Counted from the stretch's first letter, positions 1-8,808 are shown. The stretch: 39,869 nt of DNA from Desulfovibrionaceae bacterium (GCA_029008115.1 JAQXJC010000035.1:1-39869), one strand, 5' to 3'. Program-made: numbers and translations. The notes: generated by a model not told the origin, from the letters alone.

Positions 1-36
1 GCCGGACCCTTCCATCCAATCCTCACAGAGTTTCAC

Positions 37-76
37 AGAGAGCCCGGAGAAAAACCTGCCCTTCTCCGGGCTCTCT
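37..76. terminator. Perfect 15-bp hairpin, possible terminator
   Basis: Bases 37-51 and 62-76 are perfect reverse complements (15 bp, GC-rich centre) around a 10-base loop. No T-run follows on either strand, so intrinsic termination is only possible. It lies just before the phage-like genes and may mark the end of a transcript entering from the left. Confidence 0.45.
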
Positions 77-109
77 TGCCGTCTGCTGGCGCACTGCCCT
101 GCGCGGCCG

Positions 110-241
110 ATGCACAGCATACAGGGAACCATCCTCCGGGAGTCCATTTCTCTATTTGTGCGGGTGCGCGTGCCGGCGGGCGAGGACTGGCGGGATGCGC
201 TGGGCGTGGAAGCATTGGTGGAAAACGAGGGAGGACTGTGA
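110..241 (+). CDS. Small phage-type ORF coupled to the ART gene (uncertain)
   Basis: A 43-codon frame runs from an ATG at 110 to a TGA at 239-241. The TGA overlaps the ATG of the next gene (TGATG), an arrangement typical of translational coupling. The product contains EDWRDALGVEALVENEGG and I do not recognise it. The frame stays open upstream through the 37-76 hairpin to the window edge, so this could be the tail of a longer gene. The RBS before the ATG at 110 is poor. The main support is the coupling to the downstream gene. Confidence 0.25.
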   Translation: MHSIQGTILRESISLFVRVRVPAGEDWRDALGVEALVENEGGL

Positions 242-1293
242 TGGCGAGGATTCCGCAGAAGTTTACCGGCCTGCTGGGCAAGTTTGCCGAAAGCCTGAAC
301 TATGATGATCTGCCAAAGGGATGGGCGGACAATCCTGAAATTGTGAGCGCGGCGGAAGAGCTGTATCAGAAAATGGGGACGAAAAGCCCCTTCTTCAGGG
401 CGTGGTTTGGGGACAGCAAGGTGGTCGATGAAGCTGGAAACCCGCTGAAGGTATATCATGGGACAAATGCCGCATTTGATACCTTCAGAAACAGCAAGGG
501 CGGCACGTTCGGCCCGGCGTCGTATTTTACTCCTGACAGAAAGGCCGCGCTTGAATATGCAAACAATCATGCCGGGGATACTTTGAAGGAAGTCTTTCTT
601 GCATCAGAAAAGCCCTATGCTGTGCAGAATACAACATTGGCACCTGAAAAATTCTGGAATGTCTTTGATGCCGGGGACGAAGACAGAACAATAAGAAACT
701 TCCTCGATACAGGATATGATGCGGTATGGGCAAAGGAAAAAGCAAAGACGGCCTTTGGCGAAACGTCTCCTGAAATTGCTGTTTTTTCTCCGAACCAGAT
801 AAAGGCCAGCTCCAATCGTGGCACATTCAACCCTGACGACCCGAACATCTACAGGAGCGCGTTGCCGCTGGCCGTGGGCGGAGCGGGAGCTGCGGCGCTG
901 GGGATGAGCCCGGATGAAGCGGAGGCCGCGGCCGTGCCGGGCTTTTCACAGATGTATGACAGGGCCGTGCGTGATGGCAGCAAAAAAGTCATGTATGCGG
1001 GGACGCTGGATGATGGCGTCTATCAGCAGGCTGCGCGGCGCGATCCTGCGGTTCTCAACAATCAGGTGTTTATAGGGCCGCATGCCGGGAACGCACGCTA
1101 CGGCACGGGAGAGATGACGCCGCTGGAAGTGGGGCAGCATGTGGAGAACATGCTGAACTCTGCGGATACGAAGGTTCTGCCGGGATTCCCTTCGGCGAAT
1201 TATAGGAATAACGCAGGGAACATGCTGTTCCTGAAGACGGCACGCCTGTGGTTGCCCCTTATATGGGCGGCTCTGGCGGTGATATTGTGCTGA
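241..1293 (+). CDS. Phage-type ADP-ribosyltransferase (ART-PolyVal-like) protein, 3' end frameshifted
   Basis: The ATG at 241 is preceded by a strong GGGAGG site about 7 bases upstream. Residues about 55-195 resemble the ADP-ribosyltransferase domain of phage polyvalent and MuF-type proteins: FRAWFGDSKVVDEAGNPL leads into KVYHGT (His73), then a SYFT segment (Tyr95) and EIAVFSPNQIKAS (Glu178), which fits an H-Y-E triad. These enzymes transfer ADP-ribose from NAD onto host targets; the target here is unknown. An Ala-rich hydrophobic stretch (about 208-232) follows, then a C-terminal domain I do not recognise. At about 1230 the sensible reading moves from this frame to the -1 frame, which continues PEDGTPVVAPYMGGSGGD and on to about 1377. 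The stop at 1293 therefore looks like the result of an indel. No integrase, capsid or tail genes lie nearby, so this is probably a prophage remnant. Confidence 0.6.
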   Translation: MARIPQKFTGLLGKFAESLNYDDLPKGWADNPEIVSAAEELYQKMGTKSPFFRAWFGDSKVVDEAGNPLKVYHGTNAAFDTFRNSKGGTFGPASYFTPDRKAALEYANNHAGDTLKEVFLASEKPYAVQNTTLAPEKFWNVFDAGDEDRTIRNFLDTGYDAVWAKEKAKTAFGETSPEIAVFSPNQIKASSNRGTFNPDDPNIYRSALPLAVGGAGAAALGMSPDEAEAAAVPGFSQMYDRAVRDGSKKVMYAGTLDDGVYQQAARRDPAVLNNQVFIGPHAGNARYGTGEMTPLEVGQHVENMLNSADTKVLPGFPSANYRNNAGNMLFLKTARLWLPLIWAALAVILC

Positions 1294-1634
1294 AGACGGT
1301 ATTTGAACCAACACGTGACAACAGGAAGTTTATTGAAGGGTACTTGGGGAGGCCCGTCATGTCTCCCATATCTGGTATCAGGAGCAATCCTCCTGCCAGT
1401 GCGCAGCAACCGGGACTTTCTGCTGTCAGACAGCCTTCTGATACGAGTATGGCACAGTCAGCTTCCCGTGGCAACACCCAAATCCCTTCCATTGCCGGGG
1501 CGGCCACGGGTGCCATCTCTGCGACATGCGACAGCCCCGGATTTCCATCCGGGGCCGCGTTCTGTCGTATGGACTGTCGGCAGTACCGCCGTACCTGCAT
1601 CGGCGCCGCATTCTTCCCTCATGCGGGGCCGTGT
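1294..1634. other. Decayed phage sequence and hairpin, no intact gene
   Basis: From 1294 to about 1377 the -1 frame still carries the shifted C-terminus of the phage protein (VLKTVFEPTRDNRKFIEGYL). Beyond that I see no convincing coding. Bases 1535-1542 and 1547-1554 form a perfect 8-bp hairpin (CCCCGGAT with a TTCC loop) without a T-tract. It could help end transcripts from either side, including the radical SAM gene, whose stop is 80 bases away. Confidence 0.4.
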
Positions 1635-2996
1635 CTATGCTTCGGCCGTCTTCTCCGGCGTCTCCTCTGCTTCCACGGCAGGGGCAGGCGGCGTCCATTC
1701 CCCAGGCATCGGTGCGGAAAGCTCTGCTCTGGTTCCCACATACGGATTAAAATATCCAAAGCGCAGCCACGGACACGCCTTGCGCAGACGCCTGCGGAAA
1801 TTATGCAGTCCCACCGACGGCCCCATGGGAATGCCGGACAGCAGTTCGGCATACATGTCCGGATCGATGTTCAGATTACGGAGCTGGATAAAGCTCACGC
1901 CGCACGAGCCCACCAGCTCGGTGAGTGCGCAGATTTCCTCCTCCGTATCGGTCACGCCGGGGAAATAGAGCAGATTCAGCGAGACGAAAACCCCGCGCCG
2001 CCGCGCTTCCTCGATGGAGCGGCGCACATCGCCGAAGCCGTAGTTCGTGGGACGGTAGTAGCGCAGATACACATCCTCGCGCGCGGAATTGAGGCTGACG
2101 CGCATGCTGGTCAGTCCCGCATCCGCCAGGGCGGCCACGGCATCGGGCTGGGATGCGTTGGTATTGCAATTCACCGTGCCCTGTCCGCCTCCTTCACGAA
2201 AGGCCCGCACCGCGGCAATGAGCAGCGGCGCTTCCGTCAGGGGATCACCCTCGCAACCCTGCCCAAAGGAATATACTGGCTTCTCCCGCTCCTGCTGTTC
2301 ATGGTAGCGCATGATCTCCACCACCTCATCCACTGTGGGCCGGAAGGCCAGCCGGCATTGCGGCGTGGTCTGGATGGGGGAATTTTCCTCCTGCTGGGAG
2401 ATGCAGCCCACGCAACGGGCATTGCAGGCCCGTGAGGTCGGCAGCGGGGCTTCATAGCGCCCCAGGGCCAGATTGCGCGCGGCCGGACAGTCATAGCGCA
2501 GTACGCAGTTGTGCATGATGTGCTGCATGAGGCGATTTTTCGGGAACTGCCGCAGCAGCTCCCTCACCCGCTTTTCGATGCGGGCCCTCGGCACATTGCG
2601 GAACACCTGACGCGCTTCCTCATCCACCTTCCTGGCGCAGATATAGAAACGTCCGTTGGCAAAGCCCACCGCCCCATAGGCAAACAGCGGCAGCAAGGGC
2701 GCATCCTCATCCCTGACATACACGGGATGCGCTCCCAGCGTATGGGCCGGCGCGGCAAAGGCGGCCACGGCCAGCTCTTCCTGCTCCTCAACCTCTCCCG
2801 TTTCCGGATTCAGCCCCACGGCATGCCTGCCCGGCAGCAGAAACAGCTCGCTCTCCGGCGGCAGGGGCATCAGCTCGTCCGGCCGCGGCAGACCCCACTG
2901 TCCGCCGCGACGGCAGAGCATGAGCAGGTCGGGTTGATCATAAATGTTGCCATCGGCGTCCGCCACCACAAGACACGGTTGAATATGGGCAGCCAT
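1635..2996 (-). CDS. Radical SAM domain protein of unknown substrate
   Basis: This is a 453-residue protein. The start at 2996 is chosen because GGGAGA lies 8 bases upstream; the frame stays open further but without a better site. The radical SAM cluster motif CNARCVGC is at residues 191-198 (Cys191, Cys195, Cys198, the CX3CX2C spacing), followed by a YSFGQGCEGDPL segment in the usual glycine/SAM-contact position and later barrel strands such as SMRVSLNSA. The roughly 190 residues before the motif are an extra domain of mixed strands, and Cys164 and Cys170 lie just upstream of the cluster. The C-terminal 25 residues are Pro/Glu/Ala rich. It stands alone on the minus strand, divergent from the AsmA-like gene, so context does not give a substrate. 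The enzyme class is secure; the reaction is unknown. Confidence 0.8.
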   Translation of the reverse strand: MAAHIQPCLVVADADGNIYDQPDLLMLCRRGGQWGLPRPDELMPLPPESELFLLPGRHAVGLNPETGEVEEQEELAVAAFAAPAHTLGAHPVYVRDEDAPLLPLFAYGAVGFANGRFYICARKVDEEARQVFRNVPRARIEKRVRELLRQFPKNRLMQHIMHNCVLRYDCPAARNLALGRYEAPLPTSRACNARCVGCISQQEENSPIQTTPQCRLAFRPTVDEVVEIMRYHEQQEREKPVYSFGQGCEGDPLTEAPLLIAAVRAFREGGGQGTVNCNTNASQPDAVAALADAGLTSMRVSLNSAREDVYLRYYRPTNYGFGDVRRSIEEARRRGVFVSLNLLYFPGVTDTEEEICALTELVGSCGVSFIQLRNLNIDPDMYAELLSGIPMGPSVGLHNFRRRLRKACPWLRFGYFNPYVGTRAELSAPMPGEWTPPAPAVEAEETPEKTAEA

Positions 2997-3149
2997 CTTT
3001 TCTCCCAAGACGTTAAGCATGAAGATGCCGCGCACGCAGCGCCTGTCCGCGCGCCAGCATTGCAAGCCCGGCGGAAAGGATGTACACGGAAAGCTATCCG
3101 TCAACCTATGCCGCCACCCTTGCCGGCGTCAAGACGCAAGCAGGAACCC

Positions 3150-6100
3150 ATGCCCCATCCTACCCGCATCTTTCGTCCGCTGCTCATGGTCTGCGCCACG
3201 CTGCTGGCGCTGTATGCGGCTGTCGGCCTTGGCACGCGCTGGTGGCTGGATGCACACCCCGGCATGCTCGCCGGCCTGCTGGCCTCCGGTGTGCATCAGG
3301 CCACAGGGCTCCAGTGCACCGTGGACGACGCCCACGTCACCATCTTCCCCCTGCCCGCCGTGGCGGCGGACAATCTCCGCCTACAGGGCCCCCGGTTCTC
3401 CGCCCAGTGCAGCTATGCTTCCATAGGGCTGAACCTTCCCGCCCTGTGCCGTGGCCGGATTCTTCCGGCATCCGTCTCCCTGCTGCGGCCCCGGCTCATG
3501 CTGCATGTGGATTCCGGCGCCCTGCCCGCTCTTCCCGCGTCCTCTTCCTCTCTCCGCGCACAGCGGGACGAAGCGCAGGCCGGCGATGCGCATGCCCGGC
3601 CCCAGGACCCGGCTTCCTCCTTTCCCCTGCCGGACATGCGCGCCCTGTCTCTCCCCTCTCTGCCCTTTGACTGCGTGCTGGAAATTCTTCAGGGCGAATG
3701 CACGGCGCAGGCCGGCGACGGCACCAGCCTGACGCTCTCCGGTATGGATGCCGATATCCGCCTGCATGCGCCATACGGCGTTGCGGGCAGCCTGCGCATA
3801 GGCGCGGCCAGCTATTGCAGCGCCGGACATTGCATCGCCAGCGCCGTGGGGATAACGCTGGAAAGCGAAGGGGACATCCTGCACATGCCGCAGGGGAGTC
3901 CCGGCATGCTTCGCGCCTCCTTCCTGCTGCACCCCGCAGCATCTCTGCCTCCCCTCCATACCGCCGCTACCCTGCGGCAGACGGCAGACTCGTCCGCTCC
4001 CCTGCTGGAGCTGGACATCCGCAACGCGCCCGGAGACGCGCATCCGCCCTTCCTCCTGAATCTGCATGCCGCCGCCCGCTGGACGCCTCCGCGTCTGGCG
4101 CTGGAGACCTGTTCCCTGCGCATGGACGAAAACAGGGCCGAGCTGCGCGGCACGCTGGATATTGCCACGCCGCAACAGCCGCGCTTTGCCGGAAAGGTAG
4201 AGGTGGATCACCTGAGCCTCACGCAATGGTTCGGCTTCGGCCGCGCCCTTCCGCCCGGCCTGCAAGCCGTCCTCCATGATATTTCCGGCAGCATGTATGT
4301 GGAAGCGGACGAGACAGGACTGAAAGCCTCCGACCTGCGCGCCGTGGCAGGCGGCATGCAGTTCACCGGAAGCGGCGGCGTTCCCTCATGGAGCGCGCCG
4401 GTCATCACGCTGGATGCCGCCACGGAAAGCGCGGACCTTGGTACTATTCTGCCGGAAAGCCTGGGCGTATTTCCCGCCGCACCATCCTATTCCCATGATC
4501 CGCTGCTGCCAGCCGCCTCTGCGGAATCCAGCCCGGAACAGCACGGCACGAGCCTGTCCTATGACATCCGCCTGCACGCCGGCAAACTGCGCTATGGCCC
4601 GCTTGACAGCCGGGATGCGGCCTTCCGCGTGTCGCCGGCGGGAGAAAAGGTGCGCCTTGATCTTCAGCTGGGCGGATTCTATGGCGGGCACGGGCGCGGC
4701 ACCCTGCTCCTGAGCGAGGAGCGGAACACCACTACCTATGACATTGACTGCGCGCTGGAGCGCATTGACAGCGGCAAACTGGGCGCGGCACTTGGCCTCA
4801 GGAACCCCGGACTCCCCGGCGGACTGGCCAGCGCCTCCGCCACTCTCCGCGGACAAGGCAGCACGGGCGCGGCATTTTTGCGCACGCTCACCGGCACGGC
4901 TGCCGTTACCGCCCAGGCAGGCACGCTGCCTCTTCCGGCAACTTCCGGGCAGAAGACGGCCTCCCTGCCGCATCAGGGAGGGCGCCTGTCGCTCGCCCTG
5001 CGCAGCGCAGCGCTGGAAGGGCGGCAGCTCGCCCTCAACGGCCGATGGGAGACCGCGCTGCGCACCGCTTCCGGTACGCTGGATGCCTCCGGTGAGGGGC
5101 GCGTCCTCATTGGCGCGCAATCCGTGCGTCTTGCCGGCATTCCAGTCCGTGCGCAGCTGCACGCCTCGCCCTCTTCTCTTCTGCCACGCGGCGCACAGGC
5201 CGCCGTGGAAGGCACGCTTTCTCTGGACAGCGCCCGAAAAACCTGCGCCCTGACCAGGGCAAAGCTCACTGCCTGCGGCATGACGGCATCAGGCGACTGG
5301 CATGTCCGGCAGGAGGCGAACGGTCTGCCGCATGTTTCCGGCACGCTGCGCTGGGAGACCTCCAGTCTGCGGCGTTCGCTGGAAGCACTGGGGTACCCGC
5401 CGTCTCCCACCCGGAATGCCGGCATGCTGGGCCGTGCGACCCTGCACGCCGGCATGGATGCCGGCCCCTCGCAGCTTTCCCTGTCCGATCTGACATGCAC
5501 CCTTGACGCCACCAGCACCAGCGGCTCGCTGACCATTCGCCGGGAAGGCGGGGGACTGTCGGTCACGGGAGAGCTGCGTGCCGATACCGTAGACGCGGAT
5601 GCCTACCGCACGGCGGCATCCGGCCGCAGCGACGGCAGCGCGCAGAAAAAGCCCTGGAACCTGCGGCCCCTGCGCGACGGCAGGGCCAGCCTGAACATCA
5701 CCATCGGCACGCTATGCCTGGCAAAATGCGCCCTGCGCAATGTGCGCCTTCCTGTGCGACTGGCGGAAGGCCGGCTTTCTACGGACATGCAGGCAACGCT
5801 GTATGGCGGGCCCCTGCGTGCCGCCCTCCGCGCCACGGCGGAACAGAACGGCCTGCGCGCCTCCGTGGACGCCAGCGTGCGGCAATGCGATCTGCTGGCC
5901 GCCTCGCGCGACAGGCGCCTCTCCTCGGACATTGCCGGCAGCGGCGGCGCGCAAGCGACACTTTCCGCTCTGATCCGATCCGGCGCGGACCTGCCCGGAA
6001 GGCTGGAAGGAAGCTGGCAGCTTTCGGCATCCAACGGCTACTATCAGGCCCGCAAAAACGGCCATCCCTCCGGTGCCAGAACATCCTATGCGTCCTTCAC

Positions 6101-6401
6101 GGCGTCCGGCGTTGTGGAAAAGGGCGTGGTAAAGTCCTCCAATGTCCTGCTGCGCGGCCCATCCCTGAATCTTTCCGGCGGAGGCTGGATAAATTTGGAC
6201 AAGGAGACGCTCCGGGGCGACTTCACCGTCACGCTGCCGCCCCTGCCCTCTGCGCCCATGACCGTCTCCGGCACGCTGGAGAATCCTCGGACATCCATCC
6301 ACGCGGGCAAGGCGCTGGTCAACGGTCTGGAAAAGATTGGCTCCGGCCTGCTGGATGCCGCCGGCGGCCTCATGGACGATGCACTCAAACTTCTGCGCTG
6401 A
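3150..6401 (+). CDS. AsmA-family-like envelope protein
   Basis: The 1083-residue product starts at the ATG at 3150, with AGGA 5 bases upstream. A short basic N-terminus precedes one membrane helix (about residues 10-30, VCATLLALYAAVGLG). The rest is predicted outside the cytoplasm and made of long repetitive beta-strand stretches rich in Gly, Ser, Leu and Ala. The order 'N-terminal anchor, GLQCTVDDAHVTIFPLPAV near residue 55, strand repeats, and a C-terminal LSGGGWINLDKETLRGDFTVTL block' is the usual plan of AsmA/TamB-related proteins. In other bacteria such proteins bridge inner and outer membranes and influence phospholipid transport or outer-membrane assembly. The gene is divergent from the radical SAM gene and 110 bp upstream of adk, which has its own promoter. 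Family assignment rests on architecture, so the exact member is open. Confidence 0.65.
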   Translation: MPHPTRIFRPLLMVCATLLALYAAVGLGTRWWLDAHPGMLAGLLASGVHQATGLQCTVDDAHVTIFPLPAVAADNLRLQGPRFSAQCSYASIGLNLPALCRGRILPASVSLLRPRLMLHVDSGALPALPASSSSLRAQRDEAQAGDAHARPQDPASSFPLPDMRALSLPSLPFDCVLEILQGECTAQAGDGTSLTLSGMDADIRLHAPYGVAGSLRIGAASYCSAGHCIASAVGITLESEGDILHMPQGSPGMLRASFLLHPAASLPPLHTAATLRQTADSSAPLLELDIRNAPGDAHPPFLLNLHAAARWTPPRLALETCSLRMDENRAELRGTLDIATPQQPRFAGKVEVDHLSLTQWFGFGRALPPGLQAVLHDISGSMYVEADETGLKASDLRAVAGGMQFTGSGGVPSWSAPVITLDAATESADLGTILPESLGVFPAAPSYSHDPLLPAASAESSPEQHGTSLSYDIRLHAGKLRYGPLDSRDAAFRVSPAGEKVRLDLQLGGFYGGHGRGTLLLSEERNTTTYDIDCALERIDSGKLGAALGLRNPGLPGGLASASATLRGQGSTGAAFLRTLTGTAAVTAQAGTLPLPATSGQKTASLPHQGGRLSLALRSAALEGRQLALNGRWETALRTASGTLDASGEGRVLIGAQSVRLAGIPVRAQLHASPSSLLPRGAQAAVEGTLSLDSARKTCALTRAKLTACGMTASGDWHVRQEANGLPHVSGTLRWETSSLRRSLEALGYPPSPTRNAGMLGRATLHAGMDAGPSQLSLSDLTCTLDATSTSGSLTIRREGGGLSVTGELRADTVDADAYRTAASGRSDGSAQKKPWNLRPLRDGRASLNITIGTLCLAKCALRNVRLPVRLAEGRLSTDMQATLYGGPLRAALRATAEQNGLRASVDASVRQCDLLAASRDRRLSSDIAGSGGAQATLSALIRSGADLPGRLEGSWQLSASNGYYQARKNGHPSGARTSYASFTASGVVEKGVVKSSNVLLRGPSLNLSGGGWINLDKETLRGDFTVTLPPLPSAPMTVSGTLENPRTSIHAGKALVNGLEKIGSGLLDAAGGLMDDALKLLR

Positions 6402-6426
6402 AATATCGCCCCGGGCTCATTGCCAT

Positions 6427-6456
6427 TTGACAAAGAACCGCTTGTGGGCGTACAAA
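6427..6456 (+). promoter_or_regulatory. Sigma-70-type promoter for adk
   Basis: TTGACA at 6427-6432, an 18-base spacer, then TACAAA at 6451-6456 (4 of 6 to the -10 consensus). It sits 55 bases before the adk start and separates adk from the AsmA-like gene. Confidence 0.6.
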
Positions 6457-6510
6457 CATGGAACGTTACATTTTGCACAAGCATTATGGACCACCAAGAA
6501 GGAGGACACG

Positions 6511-7182
6511 GTGAACATTCTGATTTTCGGACCCAATGGCAGCGGCAAGGGCACCCAGGGCAATCTCGTCAAGCAGAAATACGACCTCGCGCACATTGAA
6601 TCCGGGGCCATTTTCCGCGAACATATCGGCGGCGGCACCGAACTGGGCAAGAAGGCCAAGGAATACATCGACCGCGGCGACCTCGTGCCTGACGACATCA
6701 CCATCCCCATGGTGCTGGACACCCTGAAGAGCAAGGGCGCCAATGGCTGGCTGCTGGACGGCTTCCCCCGCAACATGGTTCAGGCCCAGAAGCTCTGGGA
6801 CGCGCTCCAGCAGGCCGGCATGAAGCTGGACTACGTTATTGAAATCCTTCTGCCCCGCGAAGTGGCCAAGAACCGCATCATGGGCCGCCGCCTGTGCAAG
6901 GAAAACAACAACCATCCCAACAACATCTTCATCGACGCCATCAAGCCCAACGGCGACAAGTGCCGCGTCTGCGGCGGCGAACTGAGCGCCCGTTCCGACG
7001 ACCAGGATGAAGCCGCCATCAACAAGCGCCACGACATCTACTACAACACCGTGGACGGCACCCTGGCTGCCGCCTACTTCTACAAGGACCTCGCCGCCAA
7101 GGGCCAGACCAAGTACATTGAGCTGAACGGCGAAGGCACCATTGAATCCATCAAGGAAACCCTGCTCGCCGAACTGGCCTAG
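6511..7182 (+). CDS. adk: Adenylate kinase with metal-binding LID
   Basis: Cytoplasmic adenylate kinase (ATP + AMP to 2 ADP), 223 residues. It starts at GTG 6511 with AAGGAGG about 6 bases upstream. The P-loop GPNGSGKGT is at residues 7-15, the AMP-site segment SGAIFR at 31-36 and the conserved LLDGFPRN at 81-88. The LID carries Cys129, His135, Cys151 and Cys154, which is C-X5-H-X15-C-X2-C. The same ligand set and numbering is known from the Zn/Co/Fe-containing adenylate kinase of Desulfovibrio gigas and differs from the usual four-Cys zinc LID. AsmA-like gene upstream, terminator at 7221. Function is secure; metal identity is not visible from sequence. Confidence 0.96.
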   Translation: MNILIFGPNGSGKGTQGNLVKQKYDLAHIESGAIFREHIGGGTELGKKAKEYIDRGDLVPDDITIPMVLDTLKSKGANGWLLDGFPRNMVQAQKLWDALQQAGMKLDYVIEILLPREVAKNRIMGRRLCKENNNHPNNIFIDAIKPNGDKCRVCGGELSARSDDQDEAAINKRHDIYYNTVDGTLAAAYFYKDLAAKGQTKYIELNGEGTIESIKETLLAELA

Positions 7183-7220
7183 TTCGTCACTGCGCCAACC
7201 AGAGAAAAAAGAGTAAGCAC

Positions 7221-7256
7221 CGGGGCTTCGGCAATGGGTCGGAGCCCCGTTTCTCT
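7221..7256 (+). terminator. Terminator after adk
   Basis: Arms 7221-7230 and 7240-7249 pair over 10 bp (one G-T pair), loop of 9, followed by TTTCTCTT. Confidence 0.8.
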
Positions 7257-7429
7257 TCCTCCCTCCCCGTCCGTGGCGCAGCCGGTCTCCGGTTCCGCCG
7301 GTTTGCATCAGCCCCGCCCGCATGCCGCCCCCGGACACAGGCCATCTGCCGATTGTGCCCGGGAAAACCTTCTGATACATTGTCCCCGCGCTGCGGCTCC
7401 CACCGCACGCCAAGAGGAATACAGTCACC

Positions 7430-7918
7430 ATGAGCATGAACTATCTGGACATCCTGCTTGTCTGCATTCTCGGGCTGTTTGCCCTGCGCGGCGTCTTTCA
7501 GGGCTTCATTGCCGAGGCGGCCGGGCTGGTCTCCCTGCTTGGCGGCTTCTGGTGCTCCTATCACTACTACCCGCAGGCCGCGCCGTACATCACCTTCGTG
7601 GAGGATGCCGCATGGCGACAGATCATTGCCTATGCAGCCATATTTCTGGGTGTGTTTCTGCTGACGGGCATTCTCGCCCGGATTTTGCAGAAGCTGCTTT
7701 CCCTGTCCTTCATGGTCTGGCTGGACAAGCTGGCCGGTCTCGTTTTCGGCCTGCTGAAAGGACTTGTCATCTGCTCCCTGTTGCTTATTGCCATCAAGAC
7801 CTTTCTGGACGACGCCCCCTTCCTGCGCTCGTCCGTCATCACGCCGTATCTGCGGAGCGTCATTGAAACACTCTATGACCTGCTTCCTCCCGACCTGTTC
7901 CGCAAGTTCGGCATATAA
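7430..7918 (+). CDS. CvpA family inner-membrane protein
   Basis: This 162-residue integral membrane protein has four likely helices at about residues 6-24, 29-46, 65-84 and 100-122. It opens with NYLDILLVCILGLFALRGVF and follows the CvpA plan: an N-terminal D at the membrane face, GFIAEAAGLVSLLGG, and a later LDKLAGLVFGLLKG. In E. coli CvpA is needed for colicin V production and for envelope resistance to bile salts; the molecular role is unsettled. The start at 7430 has GAGGA 11 bases upstream, and a second ATG at 7436 is an alternative. mazG follows after 24 bases, so the two are probably cotranscribed. Confidence 0.85.
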   Translation: MSMNYLDILLVCILGLFALRGVFQGFIAEAAGLVSLLGGFWCSYHYYPQAAPYITFVEDAAWRQIIAYAAIFLGVFLLTGILARILQKLLSLSFMVWLDKLAGLVFGLLKGLVICSLLLIAIKTFLDDAPFLRSSVITPYLRSVIETLYDLLPPDLFRKFGI

Positions 7919-7942
7919 CCCGCTACCTACAAGGACAGCACC

Positions 7943-8743
7943 ATGCAAGAATCAGCTCTGGAAAAACTGCGCGCCGTCATCGATCGCCTCACCGCTCCCG
8001 ACGGCTGCGACTGGGACAAAGTGCAGACGCCGGAAAGTCTGGCGGACTATCTTATTGAAGAAAGCCATGAGCTTGTTGCCGCCATTCGCAGCGGCAACGT
8101 GCAGGATGTGCGGGAGGAGCTGGGCGACGTAGCCTTCCTGCTCGCCTTTATCAGCAAGCTGTATGAAAAAAAGCAGGCATTTACGCTGGACGAGGCGCTG
8201 GAGCAGAATGCCGCCAAGATGATCCGCCGCCACCCGCACGTCTTTGGCGACACCGTCTTCGAAAACATGGACGAACAGCTCAAGACGTGGGAAAAAATCA
8301 AGCGTGCCGAGCACCAGGGCGAGGGTGGCAGGCCCAAGGGCCTGTTCGACAGCCTGCCCGCCAGCCTGCCGCCGCTGATCAAGGCCTACCGGCTGCATTC
8401 CAAGGCCGCCCGCGTGGGCTTCACCTGGGACGAGGATCAGGAAGTGGAACAGCAGGTGGAAGCAGAATGGCTGGAATGGCTGGACGTTTCCGCCGGAGAT
8501 GACACGGAGGCCCAGAAGCATGAACTGGGCGATCTGCTGTTCAGCATTGTCGAGCTGGGACGCCGCAAGGGCATCAAGGCCAACGAGGCGCTGGACTATG
8601 CAACCATCCGCTTCCTGCGCCGCTTCCAGCGGATGGAAGAGCTGGCCCGCGAGCGGGGACAGGATTTCAACGCCCTGCCTCTGGATGACAAGGACGAACT
8701 GTGGAACATGGCAAAGGCCGAGGAAAGCGGCAAGGCAGAGTAG
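7943..8743 (+). CDS. mazG: Nucleoside triphosphate pyrophosphohydrolase MazG
   Basis: This 266-residue cytoplasmic hydrolase is expected to split (d)NTPs to NMP and pyrophosphate, a house-cleaning role that can also lower ppGpp. The N-terminal domain has the all-alpha NTP-PPase metal site: Glu39, Glu40 and Glu43 (EESHE), then Glu59 and Asp62 (EELGD). RRHPHVF follows near residue 101, as in full-length MazG. A second, C-terminal copy carries EWLEWL and HELGDLLFSIVELG. Length and two-domain layout match E. coli MazG. An AAGGA site precedes the ATG. It sits between the cvpA-like gene and the lipoprotein gene. Confidence 0.93.
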   Translation: MQESALEKLRAVIDRLTAPDGCDWDKVQTPESLADYLIEESHELVAAIRSGNVQDVREELGDVAFLLAFISKLYEKKQAFTLDEALEQNAAKMIRRHPHVFGDTVFENMDEQLKTWEKIKRAEHQGEGGRPKGLFDSLPASLPPLIKAYRLHSKAARVGFTWDEDQEVEQQVEAEWLEWLDVSAGDDTEAQKHELGDLLFSIVELGRRKGIKANEALDYATIRFLRRFQRMEELARERGQDFNALPLDDKDELWNMAKAEESGKAE

Positions 8744-8769
8744 GCAGGTTCCTCCCGCCAGCGCTGCCG

Positions 8770-8793
8770 CGGCTCCGCCTCCGTGCGGAGCCG
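8770..8793 (+). other. Hairpin between mazG and the lipoprotein gene
   Basis: A perfect 9-bp stem (8770-8778 with 8785-8793, 6-base loop) lies 16 bases before the next start codon. It lacks a T-tract, so RNA processing, partial termination or masking of the start region are all possible. Confidence 0.4.
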
Positions 8794-8808
8794 TGCCGAG
8801 CCGCCGCC

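Noticed and set aside
20..42. Direct repeat CACAGAG at the left edge as part of a CRISPR or att site
   Set aside because: Two short copies only, one of them part of the hairpin arm; no spacer pattern.
1..1560. Complete prophage
   Set aside because: Only one recognisable phage-type gene and a small frame; no structural, integrase or lysis genes inside the window.
1248..2435. Long plus-strand frame over the radical SAM gene
   Set aside because: Only its first about 130 bases continue the phage protein; the rest is the antisense shadow of a gene with a clear cluster motif.
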